Positions 9,520-20,026 of a DNA stretch of 64,000 bases are shown here, in pieces. Source of the stretch: Luteimonas endophytica (GTDB lineage Bacteria > Pseudomonadota > Gammaproteobacteria > Xanthomonadales > Xanthomonadaceae); the NCBI RefSeq assembly GCF_029887875.1, contig NZ_JARXRM010000043.1:285979-349978 (forward strand), read 5' to 3'. Every line of letters starts with the position of its first letter. The stretch's first letter is position 1. The translations under genes were made by a program, and so were the position numbers. The notes beneath the pieces are model-generated. The model was not told where the DNA came from, did no database searches, and worked only from the letters and a program-made list of their open reading frames with translations.

Positions 9520-9900
9520 ATGCAACTGACCCTGCTCAAAGCCAAGATCCACCGCGCCTCGGTCACCCACGCCGAGCTGCATTACGAGGGCTCCTGCGCG
9601 ATCGACGGCCGCCTGCTCGACATCTCCGGCATCCGCGAGTACGAGCGCGTGGAGATCTACAACATCAACAACGGCGAGCGCTTCGCGACCTACGCGATCC
9701 GCGCCGAGCCCGGCAGCGGCATCATCTCGGTCAACGGCGCCGCCGCGCACAAGGCCCAGCCCGGCGACCTGGTGATCATCTGCGCCTACGGCGCCTGCGA
9801 CGAGGCCGAGGCCGCGCAGTTCAAGCCGACCCTGGTCTACGTCGACCGCCAGAACCGGCTGACCCACACCAACGATTCGATCCCCGCGCAGGCCGCCTGA
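9520..9900 (+). CDS. panD: Aspartate 1-decarboxylase proenzyme
   Basis: A 126-residue pyruvoyl enzyme that makes beta-alanine from aspartate. The self-cleavage site is Gly24-Ser25 in HYEGSCAID; Ser25 becomes the pyruvoyl group. The catalytic-region sequence [14 protein letters not shown] and the C-terminal [11 protein letters not shown] are typical. The ATG at 9520 gives the family N-terminus [16 protein letters not shown]; an upstream in-frame ATG at 9442 would add 26 residues without family support. pgi begins 2 bases after the stop. Confidence 0.96.
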   Translation: MQLTLLKAKIHRASVTHAELHYEGSCAIDGRLLDISGIREYERVEIYNINNGERFATYAIRAEPGSGIISVNGAAAHKAQPGDLVIICAYGACDEAEAAQFKPTLVYVDRQNRLTHTNDSIPAQAA

Positions 9901-9902
9901 CC

Positions 9903-11432
9903 GTGGCGGGGCAGCCGCTCACCGCCTTGCTGGCGCCGCATGCGCGGCGCCTGGCCGACGCCCGCATCGCCGAGCTGGTGGCGGCCGATCCGGGGAGAGC
10001 GGCCGGCCTCGCGCTCCGGGTCGGCCCGCTGTACGCCAACTTCTCGCGCCAGCGCCTCGACCGCGACGCGCTCGGCGCGCTGCTGCGCCTCGCCGGCGAG
10101 GCCGCCTTGCCGCAAGCCTTCCGGGCGCTGTTCGAGGGCGAGCGGATCAACCGCTCCGAGGATCGTCCCGCGCTGCACGTGGCGCTGCGTTCGGACCTGG
10201 GCGCCTCCGACACCGCGCGCCGGGCGCGCGCCCAGGCCGTCGACGCCCACGCGCGGATGGCCGCGATGGTGCAGGCGCTGGCGAATTCTGACGTCACCGA
10301 CATCGTCAACGTCGGCATCGGCGGCTCCGACCTCGGCCCGCGGCTGGTGGTCGACGCGCTCAAGGACGCGCGCAGCGGGCGCTTCCGGGTGCATTTTTTG
10401 ACCAACGTCGACGGCAGCGACGCCCAGCACACCCTGCGCGGCCTGGATCCGGCGCGCAGCGCCGCGATCCTGGTGTCGAAGAGCTTCGGCACCCAGGAAA
10501 CGCTGCTAAACGGCACCATCCTCAGGGACTGGCTGGGCGGAGGCGAGCGCCTCTACGCGGTCTCGGCCAACGTGCCGAAGGCCGAGGCGTTCGGCGTCGA
10601 GGCCGCGCGCATCCTGCCGATGTGGGACTGGGTGGGCGGCCGCTATTCGCTGTGGTCGGCGGTCGGGTTCGCGATCGCGCTGGCGGTCGGCATGGACCAT
10701 TTCCGCGCCCTGCTCGCCGGCGCCGCCGAGCTCGACGCGCACGCGCTGGAGGCGCCGCCGGAACGCAACCTGGCCGTGCTGCACGCGCTGACGGCGGTGT
10801 GGAACCGCAACGCCCTCGGCCTGCCGGTCCAGGCGGTGCTGCCCTACGACGAGCGCCTGGCGCTGCTGCCGGCCTACCTGCAGCAGCTGGTGATGGAGAG
10901 CCTGGGCAAGTCGGTCACCCCTGCCGGCGACGCCGCCGGCCTGGACACGGTGCCGGTGCTGTGGGGCGGGGCCGGCACCAACTCGCAGCACAGCTTCTTC
11001 CAGGCGCTGCACCAGGGCACCCAGACGGTTCCGGCCGATTTCATCGGCGTGGTCAATCCCGACCACGGCTACGCCGACAATCATGCCGCGCTGCTGTCCA
11101 ACCTGCTGGCGCAGACCGAGGCGCTGGCCAACGGCCATGCCGCGGAGGATCCGCAGAAGTCCTATCCCGGCAACCGGCCCTCGACGCTGTTGCTGCTCGA
11201 TGCGCTCACCCCGCATTCGCTGGGGGCGCTGATCGCGCTCTACGAACACAGCGTCTACGCGCAGTCGGTGCTGTGGGGGATCAACGCCTTCGACCAGTGG
11301 GGCGTGGAGTTGGGCAAGCGCATCGCCGGCGAGCTGCTGCCGGCGGTGAGGGGCGAGGGCGCGGAAGTCTCCGATCCGGTCACCCGCGCGCTGCTCGACG
11401 AAATCGCGGCGCGCCGGCGCAGCGGCGCTTGA
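9903..11432 (+). CDS. pgi: Glucose-6-phosphate isomerase
   Basis: A 509-residue phosphoglucose isomerase interconverting glucose 6-phosphate and fructose 6-phosphate. Family signatures: [27 protein letters not shown] (usually SKTFTTQET), [19 protein letters not shown] with the catalytic His, and [15 protein letters not shown]. The start is a GTG at 9903, two bases after panD, so it is in the pan operon. A truncated copy of the next gene's N-terminus follows its stop directly. Confidence 0.96.
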   Translation: MAGQPLTALLAPHARRLADARIAELVAADPGRAAGLALRVGPLYANFSRQRLDRDALGALLRLAGEAALPQAFRALFEGERINRSEDRPALHVALRSDLGASDTARRARAQAVDAHARMAAMVQALANSDVTDIVNVGIGGSDLGPRLVVDALKDARSGRFRVHFLTNVDGSDAQHTLRGLDPARSAAILVSKSFGTQETLLNGTILRDWLGGGERLYAVSANVPKAEAFGVEAARILPMWDWVGGRYSLWSAVGFAIALAVGMDHFRALLAGAAELDAHALEAPPERNLAVLHALTAVWNRNALGLPVQAVLPYDERLALLPAYLQQLVMESLGKSVTPAGDAAGLDTVPVLWGGAGTNSQHSFFQALHQGTQTVPADFIGVVNPDHGYADNHAALLSNLLAQTEALANGHAAEDPQKSYPGNRPSTLLLLDALTPHSLGALIALYEHSVYAQSVLWGINAFDQWGVELGKRIAGELLPAVRGEGAEVSDPVTRALLDEIAARRRSGA

Positions 11433-11490
11433 CCGGCGCGATCCGTATCCGCCACGCCAGACCGGGCGATGCCGGCGCGCGCTGCGCCAT
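11430..11490 (+). pseudogene. Relic of an acetyltransferase 5' end
   Basis: Right at the pgi stop, in a frame overlapping it, the DNA encodes [16 protein letters not shown]. The intact acetyltransferase 70 bases downstream begins LNEAIRIRHAEPVDAGG. The similarity stops after about 16 codons and the frame then runs into unrelated sequence, so this is a broken duplicate of the neighbouring gene start or the stub of a lost second acetyltransferase. Confidence 0.5.
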
Positions 11491-11508
11491 GTCCTGCGCA
11501 GTCGTTTC

Positions 11509-12048
11509 GTGCGCGATGGCCTGGCACCGCGGCCCTTGAACGAGGCGATCCGCATCCGCCATGCCGAGCCGGTGGACGCCGGCGGGCTCTACACGCTGTT
11601 TTCCGAGCGGGGCGCGTATGCCGGCACGCTGCAGCCGCCGTTCCCGTCGCTGGCCGCATGGCAGAACGCCCTGGCGGATCTGCCGAAGCACATCGTGCAG
11701 CTGGTGGCGATCGACGACCATGGCGCGCTGGTGGGTGGTGCCGGCTTCGAAGTGTTCCAGAACCCGCGCCGGCGCCACGCTGCCAACCTCGGCATGGCGG
11801 TGGCGCAGTCGCGGCAGGCGCAGGGCATCGGCGCGCAGCTGCTGCAGGCGGTCATCGACACCGCCGAACGCTGGCACGGCGTGCGCCGGCTTGAGCTGGA
11901 GGTGTACACCGACAACGCCCCTGGCATCGCGCTGTACGAACGGCACGGTTTCGTCCGGGAAGGCATCGCCCGCGGCTACGCGCTGCGCGACGGCGACTAC
12001 GTCGACGTCCACCTGATGGCGCGGCACGCGCCGGCCACGAGCGCCTGA
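11509..12048 (+). CDS. GNAT-family N-acetyltransferase
   Basis: A 179-residue single-domain GNAT. The motif A region is LGMAVAQSRQAQGIGAQLL (Q-x-x-G-I-G) and the C-terminal half reads LEVYTDNAPGIALYERHGF, typical of RimI/PhnO-like and YhhY-like members that act on small molecules or protein N-termini. The true start may be the AIRIRHAEP region; the ATG at 11509 precedes it by 13 residues. Substrate unknown. Cytosolic. A dispersed palindromic repeat follows the gene. Confidence 0.85.
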   Translation: MRDGLAPRPLNEAIRIRHAEPVDAGGLYTLFSERGAYAGTLQPPFPSLAAWQNALADLPKHIVQLVAIDDHGALVGGAGFEVFQNPRRRHAANLGMAVAQSRQAQGIGAQLLQAVIDTAERWHGVRRLELEVYTDNAPGIALYERHGFVREGIARGYALRDGDYVDVHLMARHAPATSA

Positions 12049-12057
12049 ACCGCCCCG

Positions 12058-12166
12058 GTAGGAGCGGCCCATGGCCGCGAAAGCCGCGGATGCCTCCGGC
12101 CGGCGTGGCGGCGATCCCGGAGTTGTCCGACCGCGCCGGCCTTCGCGTGCATGGCACGCGCCTACG
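12058..12166 (+). repeat. Dispersed type I palindromic repeat pair
   Basis: GTAGGAGCGGCCCATGGCCG at the left and a degraded inverted arm (GGCCTTCGCG then GGCACGCGCCTAC) at the right form an imperfect inverted repeat between two convergent genes. The same sequence recurs in the gaps near 16978, 21066, 26307, 27141, 33456, 33535, 36543 and 38257, and once inside icmF near 40020. It is a REP-like element. Confidence 0.75.
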
Positions 12167-12201
12167 AAGCCGCACGCTCGCGGCCGGCCGGTGCCGGGCG
12201 G

Positions 12202-13284
12202 TCAGCCGGCGCCGTGGCGCGCCAGTGCCCAGGCCACGTGCTCGCGCACGACCCCGTCCGCCGCGTCGGCGCGCGCGCGCAGCGCGCCGACCACCTCCGG
12301 CGTGGTCGGCGCATTGCCCAGCGCCACCGCGATGTTGCGCAGCCAGCGGCGGTGGCCGCTGCGGCGGATCGCCGAGCCCTCGGTGCGGCGCAGGAATTCC
12401 GCCTCGTCCCAGGCGAACAGCTCCGCCAGGCTCGCGGTGTCCAGGCCGTTGCGGGCGCGGAAGTCCGGTTCGTCTGTACGCCGGGCGAACTTGTTCCAGG
12501 GGCAGACCAGCTGGCAGTCGTCGCAGCCGAAGATGCGGTTGCCGATCGCCGGGCGCAGCGGTTCGGGGATCGCGCCCTCGTGCTCGATCGTCAGGTAGCT
12601 GATGCAGCGCCGCGCATCGAGCCGGTGCGGGGCCACGATCGCCGCGGTCGGGCAGATGTCGATGCAGCGCGTGCAGCTGCCGCAGTGCGCGCTGGCCGGC
12701 GCATCCACCGGTAGCGGCAGGTCGACGTAGATCTCGCCGAGAAAGAACCAGGAACCGCCGTCGCGGTCGATCAGGCAGGTGTGCTTGCCGATCCAGCCCA
12801 GCCCGGCGTTGCGCGCCAGCGCCCGCTCCAGCACCGGCGCGGAATCCACGAACACCCGGTGCCCGAACGGACCGATCTGGGCGGCGATGCGCTCGGCCAG
12901 CTTCTGCAGGCGGCCGCGCATCAGCTTGTGGTAGTCGCGCCCCAGCGCGTAGCGCGCGACGTAGGCGCGTTCGCCGTCGGCGAGCGTGCGCCAGGCGTCG
13001 TCGTCGTCGTTGCGGCCGTAGTCGAGCCCGACCGAGATCACCCGCAGCGTGCCGGGCACCAGCTCGCGCGGCCGCGAACGCTTGTCGCCGTGCCGCGCCA
13101 TCCATTCCATCGAACCGTACAGCCCCCGCGCCAGCCAGTCGCGCAGGTGCGCTTCGTCCTCGCCCAGCTCGATCCCGGCGATGCCGCAGCGCTGGAAGCC
13201 GGCCTCGCGCGCCAGCGCGCGGATCCGCGCCGCGAGCGCGGCGGGATCGGCCGCGGGGGTGGCCGGTGCGGGCGTGGCTGTCAT
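12202..13284 (-). CDS. queG: Epoxyqueuosine reductase
   Basis: A 360-residue cobalamin-dependent iron-sulphur enzyme that carries out the last step of queuosine synthesis in tRNA. Two [4Fe-4S] motifs are present: HCGSCTRCIDICPTAAIV and CDDCQLVCPWN. Upstream lies GRDYHKLMRGRL and the AGLGWIGKHTCLI stretch typical of QueG. ATG at 13284; divergent from nnrD with only 23 bases between the starts, so the promoters must overlap coding sequence or each other. HEAT-like C-terminal repeat region (RRWLRNIAVALGNAP) is present. Confidence 0.95.
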   Translation of the reverse strand: MTATPAPATPAADPAALAARIRALAREAGFQRCGIAGIELGEDEAHLRDWLARGLYGSMEWMARHGDKRSRPRELVPGTLRVISVGLDYGRNDDDDAWRTLADGERAYVARYALGRDYHKLMRGRLQKLAERIAAQIGPFGHRVFVDSAPVLERALARNAGLGWIGKHTCLIDRDGGSWFFLGEIYVDLPLPVDAPASAHCGSCTRCIDICPTAAIVAPHRLDARRCISYLTIEHEGAIPEPLRPAIGNRIFGCDDCQLVCPWNKFARRTDEPDFRARNGLDTASLAELFAWDEAEFLRRTEGSAIRRSGHRRWLRNIAVALGNAPTTPEVVGALRARADAADGVVREHVAWALARHGAG

Positions 13285-13307
13285 CGGCCGAGTATAGAAT
13301 CCGGCCC

Positions 13308-14825
13308 ATGAGCGCCGACCTTCCGCGCGACCCGGCCCCGTCGTCGCCAGGCCCGCCTCCGCCGGGCCTGTACGACGGCGCCGCGCTGCGCGCGCTCGAA
13401 GCCGCCGCCAGCGCCCGGCTGGGCGGCGATGCCTTCGAGCTGATGCGCCGCGCGGGCGAAGCCGCCTGGCGCGAACTGCTGCGGCACTGGCCGCAGGCCC
13501 GGCGCATCGTGGTGGTCTGCGGCCCCGGCAACAACGGCGGCGACGGCTACGTGCTGGCCACCCATGCGCATGCCGCGGGCTGCGAGGTGCGCGCGGTGCG
13601 GCTGGCCGCGCATGCGCCGGGCACCGAGCTTGCGCGCCGCGCCTGCGCCGACTACCTCGCCGCAGGCGGCCGGGTGCTGGAGTTCGACGGCGCACTGCCC
13701 GGCGCCGACGCGGTGGTCGACGCGCTGTTCGGGATCGGCCTGTCGCGGGCGCCGGACGCCGCCTGCGGCGCACTGATCGAAGCGATCGCGGCCAGCGGCG
13801 CGCCGGTGCTGGCGCTGGATGCGCCGAGCGGCGTGGACACCGACAGCGGCGACGTGCCCGGCTCCGCGGTGCGCGCCGACGTCACCGTGCAGTTCCTCGC
13901 CGCGCACGCCGGCCTGCGCACCGGCGCCGCGCTGGACCACGTCGGCCTGCTGGCGCTGGCCTCCCTGGGCTTGCCGGCGGATCTGCTGAACCGTTTCGAA
14001 GCGGTCGCCGCCTGCCTGGACGCTTCGATGCTGGCCGCGCGCTTCGCGCCGCGTCCGCGCAACAGCCACAAGGGCGGCTCCGGGCACGTGCTCTGCATCG
14101 GCGGCGACGAAGGCAAGGGCGGCGCGGTGCTGCTGGCCGCCGAGGCCGCGCTGCGCAGCGGCGCCGGCCTGGTCAGCGTGGCCACGCGCCCCGCGCACGT
14201 GGCGCCATTGCTGGCGCGCTGCCCCGAGGCGATGGTGCAGGCGGTGGAATCGGAGTCCGCGCTGGCGCCGCTGGTGCAGCGTGCCGGCGTCCTGGCGGTC
14301 GGCCCCGGGCTGGGCCAGGAGGCGTGGGGCCGGGCGCTCCACCAGGCCGCGCTCGCCAGCGGCAGGCCGCTGGTGCTCGACGCCGACGCGCTCAACCTGC
14401 TCGCCAGCCATGCGCAGTCGCCGCCGGCCGACGCGGTGCTCACGCCGCATCCGGGCGAGGCGGCGCGCCTGCTGGGCATCTCCACCCGCGAGATCCAGGC
14501 CAACCGCTTCGCGGCCGCGCGGCTGCTGTGCGCCTGTTTCGGCTGCGCGGTCGTGCTGAAGGGCGCCGGCACCGTGGTGGCCGCGCCCGGGCAGCGCCCG
14601 CGGGTGATCGCCGCCGGCAACCCCGGCATGGCGGTCGGCGGCATGGGCGACGTGCTGACCGGCTGCATTGCCGCCTTGCGTGCGCAGGGGTTTCCCGCGT
14701 TCGAGGCCGCCGCCACCGGCGCGCTGCTGCATGCCGCCGCCGGCGATGCCGCCGCGGCCGGCGGCGAGCGCGGGCTGCTGCCCAGCGACCTGATCGCGCA
14801 GCTGCGGCGCCTGGTGAATCCTTGA
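13308..14825 (+). CDS. nnrD: Bifunctional NAD(P)HX epimerase/dehydratase
   Basis: A 505-residue fusion that repairs hydrated NAD(P)H. The N-terminal YjeF_N epimerase domain shows CGPGNNGGDGYVLATHA and LDAPSGVDTDSGDVPG; the C-terminal carbohydrate-kinase-like dehydratase domain shows NSHKGGSGHVL, LTPHPGEAARLLG and GNPGMAVGGMGDVLTG with the catalytic Asp. A TATAGAAT sequence at 13293-13300, just 8 bases before the ATG, resembles a -10 box and would imply a nearly leaderless transcript. The stop overlaps the TTG start of tsaE (TTGA). Confidence 0.94.
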   Translation: MSADLPRDPAPSSPGPPPPGLYDGAALRALEAAASARLGGDAFELMRRAGEAAWRELLRHWPQARRIVVVCGPGNNGGDGYVLATHAHAAGCEVRAVRLAAHAPGTELARRACADYLAAGGRVLEFDGALPGADAVVDALFGIGLSRAPDAACGALIEAIAASGAPVLALDAPSGVDTDSGDVPGSAVRADVTVQFLAAHAGLRTGAALDHVGLLALASLGLPADLLNRFEAVAACLDASMLAARFAPRPRNSHKGGSGHVLCIGGDEGKGGAVLLAAEAALRSGAGLVSVATRPAHVAPLLARCPEAMVQAVESESALAPLVQRAGVLAVGPGLGQEAWGRALHQAALASGRPLVLDADALNLLASHAQSPPADAVLTPHPGEAARLLGISTREIQANRFAAARLLCACFGCAVVLKGAGTVVAAPGQRPRVIAAGNPGMAVGGMGDVLTGCIAALRAQGFPAFEAAATGALLHAAAGDAAAAGGERGLLPSDLIAQLRRLVNP

Positions 14826-15322
14826 GCGGCGGCTTGCGCCTGCACCTGGCCGACGAGGCAGCGACCGGCGCGCTGGCACGCGCGCTCGCCGCCAGCGCGC
14901 CGGCCGCCGCCGTGGTCTACCTGCACGGCGATCTGGGCGCCGGCAAGTCCACCCTGGCGCGCGCCTGGCTGCGCGCGCTCGGCGTCGCCGGCACGGTGCG
15001 CAGCCCGACCTACACCCTGGTGGAGCGCTACCCGCTGGCGGGGGGCGGCGAGGCCGTGCACCTGGATCTCTACCGGATCGGCGACCCCGGCGAGCTCGAG
15101 TTCCTGGGTCTCGACGAGGCCCGGGCGGCGCTGTGGCTGGTGGAATGGCCGGAGCGCGGCGCCGGCGCGCTCCCGGCCCCCGACCTGTCGGTCGAGCTGG
15201 CGATCGCAGGCCCCGGCCGCGACGCCCGGCTGCTGCCGGGCGGCCAGCGGGGCGCCGCCTGGCTGCGGGCGCCGGCGCTGGCCGATCCCGGGTCCGAGTT
15301 GCGGGTCCTTCCTGAACCGTGA
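14822..15322 (+). CDS. tsaE: tRNA threonylcarbamoyladenosine synthesis ATPase TsaE
   Basis: A 166-residue P-loop ATPase needed, with TsaB, TsaC and TsaD, for the t6A37 tRNA modification. Walker A is LHGDLGAGKSTLARAWL; VRSPTYTLVERY and HLDLYRIGDP are family hallmarks; the acidic residue region LVEWPERG follows. The start is the TTG at 14822, overlapping the nnrD stop, the usual nnrD-tsaE coupling in proteobacteria. Confidence 0.94.
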   Translation: MSGGLRLHLADEAATGALARALAASAPAAAVVYLHGDLGAGKSTLARAWLRALGVAGTVRSPTYTLVERYPLAGGGEAVHLDLYRIGDPGELEFLGLDEARAALWLVEWPERGAGALPAPDLSVELAIAGPGRDARLLPGGQRGAAWLRAPALADPGSELRVLPEP

Positions 15323-15403
15323 CTGCAGGAACAGCCGCCAGGGCCCGGATTTACAAAGGAAAACCGCTTGCAAAGCATCTGGCTTGGTGCTTGACTAGCG
15401 CGC

Positions 15404-16888
15404 ATGCGCCGCCGGGGAACCCCGCTCCAGGAAATCCTGATCCGTCTGGTCCTGCTGGCCGGACTGGCGTGCGGCGCTGCCTCGGCTTCTGAAATCAAGC
15501 ACTTGCGGCTGGATGCCGGTGCCACCGGCACCCGCGCCGAGTTCGCCCTGCCGGCGGAAACCGAATACAAGGTGATCTCGCTGGCCAACCCGGACCGCCT
15601 GGTGGTGGACCTGCCCGGGGTCTCGCTGGGCAAGGGCGTCGCGCTGCCGGCCCCGGCCGGGCTGGTGCGGGCGGTGCGCAGCGGGCAACCCGAGCCGGGC
15701 GTCACCAGGATCGTCTTCGATCTGGCCGAGGCCGTGGTGGCGCTGCGGCCCCGCTTCGAGCCGGGTGCCGACGGCGTGCGGCTGGTGGTCGAGTGGCCGG
15801 GCGACGCCGGCGGCGATCCGATCGGGCAGGTCATCGCCCGGGTCGCGCAGCCGGCCGCGACCACGCCGGGCAACGCCGCGGCCGCCGCGCGGCCGCCTCC
15901 GGGCGCCGGAACGCCGGACCCGGCTGCCGCCTCCAGGGACGCGACTTCCCGGCTGGTCTCCGGGGTCGCTTCCGCGTCCGCCGCGGCTGCGCCTGACCCC
16001 CCCCCGCAGTCCGCGCCGGCGGTGGCGGCGACGACGACAGTCCAGCCCCAATCCCAATCCCAGTCCCAGGCCAGCGCGCAGCCCGCGCCGACCCCGCTGC
16101 CGCGCGCGCCGATGGCCGGCATGCGCCCGCTCGTGATCGCCATCGACCCGGGCCACGGTGGCCAGGATCCGGGCGCCGTGGGCCCGACCGGCAAGCGCGA
16201 GAAGGACATCACCCTGGCGATCGCCCGCGAACTCGGCCGCCAGATCGACGCCACCCCCGGCCTGCGCTCGTACCTCACCCGCGACCGCGACGTGTTCATC
16301 CCGCTCAACCGCCGCGCCCAGCTGGCGCGCGAGGCCGGCGCCGACATGTTCATCTCGATCCACGCCGATGCCGCCCACAACCGCAACGCCAAGGGCTCGT
16401 CGGTGTACGTGCTGTCGCTGCGCGGCGCCTCCTCGCAGCGCGCGCGCTGGCTGGCGGACAAGGAGAACGCGGCCGACCTGATCGGCGGCGTGCGCCTGCA
16501 GGAAACCGACGATACCCTGGCCTCGGTGCTGCTCGACCTCACCCAGAGCGGCCAGATGAAGGCGTCGGAGGACGCCGGCAGCCACATCCTCGACGGCCTC
16601 AAGCGCATCGGCAACAACCACAAGCCCCACATCGAGCGCGCCAACTTCGCGGTGCTGCGCACCTCGGACATGCCGGCGATGCTGGTCGAGACCGCGTTCC
16701 TCTCCAATCCCGAGGAGGAGCGGCGCCTGGTCGACCCGGCATTCCAGCGCACCGTGGCGCGCGCCGTGCTCGACGGCGTCAACACCTATTTCTCCTCGCA
16801 GCCGCCCCCGGGCACGCTGTACGCCGCGCGCGCGGCCGCCGCGAGCGGCGGCAGCGGCACCGGCGCGGCCGGCGGCGGCAGCCCCTAG
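15404..16888 (+). CDS. amiC: N-acetylmuramoyl-L-alanine amidase (AMIN + amidase_3)
   Basis: A 494-residue exported cell-wall amidase that cleaves the bond between MurNAc and the stem peptide. A signal peptide (residues 1-29, ending near ASAS) precedes an AMIN domain (about 30-120, LDAGATGTRAEFALP), a Pro/Ala/Gln-rich linker with a short QSQSQSQAS run, and a zinc amidase_3 domain (about 240-470). Zinc ligands are in AIDPGHGGQDPGA, EKDITLAIA and SIHADA; the catalytic Glu is in LVETAFLSNPEEE. The nnrD-tsaE-amiC/amiB-mutL order is conserved. Acts in the periplasm at division sites; AmiB is an equally good name. Confidence 0.92.
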   Translation: MRRRGTPLQEILIRLVLLAGLACGAASASEIKHLRLDAGATGTRAEFALPAETEYKVISLANPDRLVVDLPGVSLGKGVALPAPAGLVRAVRSGQPEPGVTRIVFDLAEAVVALRPRFEPGADGVRLVVEWPGDAGGDPIGQVIARVAQPAATTPGNAAAAARPPPGAGTPDPAAASRDATSRLVSGVASASAAAAPDPPPQSAPAVAATTTVQPQSQSQSQASAQPAPTPLPRAPMAGMRPLVIAIDPGHGGQDPGAVGPTGKREKDITLAIARELGRQIDATPGLRSYLTRDRDVFIPLNRRAQLAREAGADMFISIHADAAHNRNAKGSSVYVLSLRGASSQRARWLADKENAADLIGGVRLQETDDTLASVLLDLTQSGQMKASEDAGSHILDGLKRIGNNHKPHIERANFAVLRTSDMPAMLVETAFLSNPEEERRLVDPAFQRTVARAVLDGVNTYFSSQPPPGTLYAARAAAASGGSGTGAAGGGSP

Positions 16889-16977
16889 CTAGCGCAAGGC
16901 GCGCCGCCCGGGCGCGGGCGCGTGGCTCCTCCGCGCCGCGCTGCACACCGCGCGCTCCCCGCGGCGCACGCGTTCTC

Positions 16978-17088
16978 GTGGGAACGGCCCATGGCCGCGA
17001 AGGCCTCGGGTGGCTCCGGCGGGGCCGGCGGCGATTCCGGGCATGGCCGGAATCGCCGTCTCGCGTGCATGGCACGCTCCTGCGAGCG
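16978..17088 (+). repeat. Dispersed type I palindromic repeat pair
   Basis: The left arm reads GTGGGAACGGCCCATGGCCG and the right arm CGCGTGCATGGCACGCTCCT, with the inner part GGCGATTCCGGGCATGGCCG shared with other copies. It fills most of the 289-base gap between the amidase gene and mutL. Confidence 0.7.
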
Positions 17089-17177
17089 AGCGGCGCCCGG
17101 CGGCCACGCCGCCGCCGCTGCCGCTATCATCAGCGCTGATCCGAACCGCAGCGCCGCAGCGCGCAACCGCCCGCAGC

Positions 17178-18995
<1,818 letters not shown>

Positions 18996-18996
18996 G

Positions 18997-19986
18997 ATGG
19001 GGATGACCGGAAAGTCTGTGTGGATCGCCGCGGCGCTGGCCGCGTTCGTGGCCGGCTGCGGGCGCACGCCGCAGAGCCCGGAGGATGCGGCGGCAATGGC
19101 CGGAGCCGATGCGGAACCGGCGGCCGAGACCGCGGAGATCGCCGCGGTGCCCGGCGCGGACGCGGCGTTCGTGCGCGAACAGGAAGCCTGGCGCGAGCAG
19201 CGCCGCGAGAGCCTGCTGGCGCCTGACGGCTGGACCGGCCTGATCGGCCTGCACTGGATCGAGCTCAAGGCGCACTACGTCGGCAGCGGCAGCGGCCTGC
19301 GCCTGGCCAAGGGCCCGCCGCGGATCGGGCTGTTGCAGCAGGAGGGCGGGCGCCTGTTCTTCACTCCGGAGAAGGACGTCGAGCTGACCCTCGACGGCGA
19401 ACCGCTGACCGGACGCGTGGAACTGCACGACGACTTCAGCGCGACGCCGAGCACGATCGGCTTCGACGACGGCAAGGGCGAGATCTCGGTCATCGCCCGC
19501 GGCGGCCGCCGTGCGCTGCGCGTCCGCCACGACGAGGCCGAGGGGCGCACCGGCTTCGCCGGGCTCGACTACTGGCCGATGGACCCCGGCTGGCGGGTGC
19601 AGGGCAAGTTCGTGGCGCACCCGCCGGGCCGCACCATCGAGATCGCCAACATCATCGGCATCGTCGAAGCGCAGCCCAACCCCGGCGCGGTCGAGTTCGA
19701 GCGCGACGGCCAGCAGTACCGGCTCGAGGCGCTGGAGGGCGGCGAGGGCGCGCTGTTCCTGATCCTCGCCGACCGCACCAATGGCCAGGGCAGCTACGGC
19801 GCCGGGCGATACCTGTACACCGACGCGCCCGACGCGCAGGGCAACGTGACGCTCGACTTCAACCGCGCCTACAATCCGCCGTGCGCCTTCACCGCGCACG
19901 CGACCTGCCCGCTGCCGCCGCCCGAGAACCGCCTCGACCTGCGCATCACCGCCGGCGAGAAGGCCTACGCCAAGCCCGCCAGCTGA
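18997..19986 (+). CDS. DUF1684 lipoprotein
   Basis: A 329-residue predicted lipoprotein: MGMTGKSVWIAAALAAFVAGC with the lipid-modified Cys in VAGC. The body matches the DUF1684 family, with the N-terminal REQEAWREQRRESLLAPDGW, the middle GLDYWPMDPGWRVQGKF and the C-terminal DFNRAYNPPCAFTAHATCPL segments. The function of the family is unknown. It follows mutL by one base and may be co-transcribed with it. Confidence 0.88.
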   Translation: MGMTGKSVWIAAALAAFVAGCGRTPQSPEDAAAMAGADAEPAAETAEIAAVPGADAAFVREQEAWREQRRESLLAPDGWTGLIGLHWIELKAHYVGSGSGLRLAKGPPRIGLLQQEGGRLFFTPEKDVELTLDGEPLTGRVELHDDFSATPSTIGFDDGKGEISVIARGGRRALRVRHDEAEGRTGFAGLDYWPMDPGWRVQGKFVAHPPGRTIEIANIIGIVEAQPNPGAVEFERDGQQYRLEALEGGEGALFLILADRTNGQGSYGAGRYLYTDAPDAQGNVTLDFNRAYNPPCAFTAHATCPLPPPENRLDLRITAGEKAYAKPAS

Positions 19987-20026
19987 TTCCGGGCGAACTC
20001 TTCCCACGCAAAGCAAGGACGTCTTC

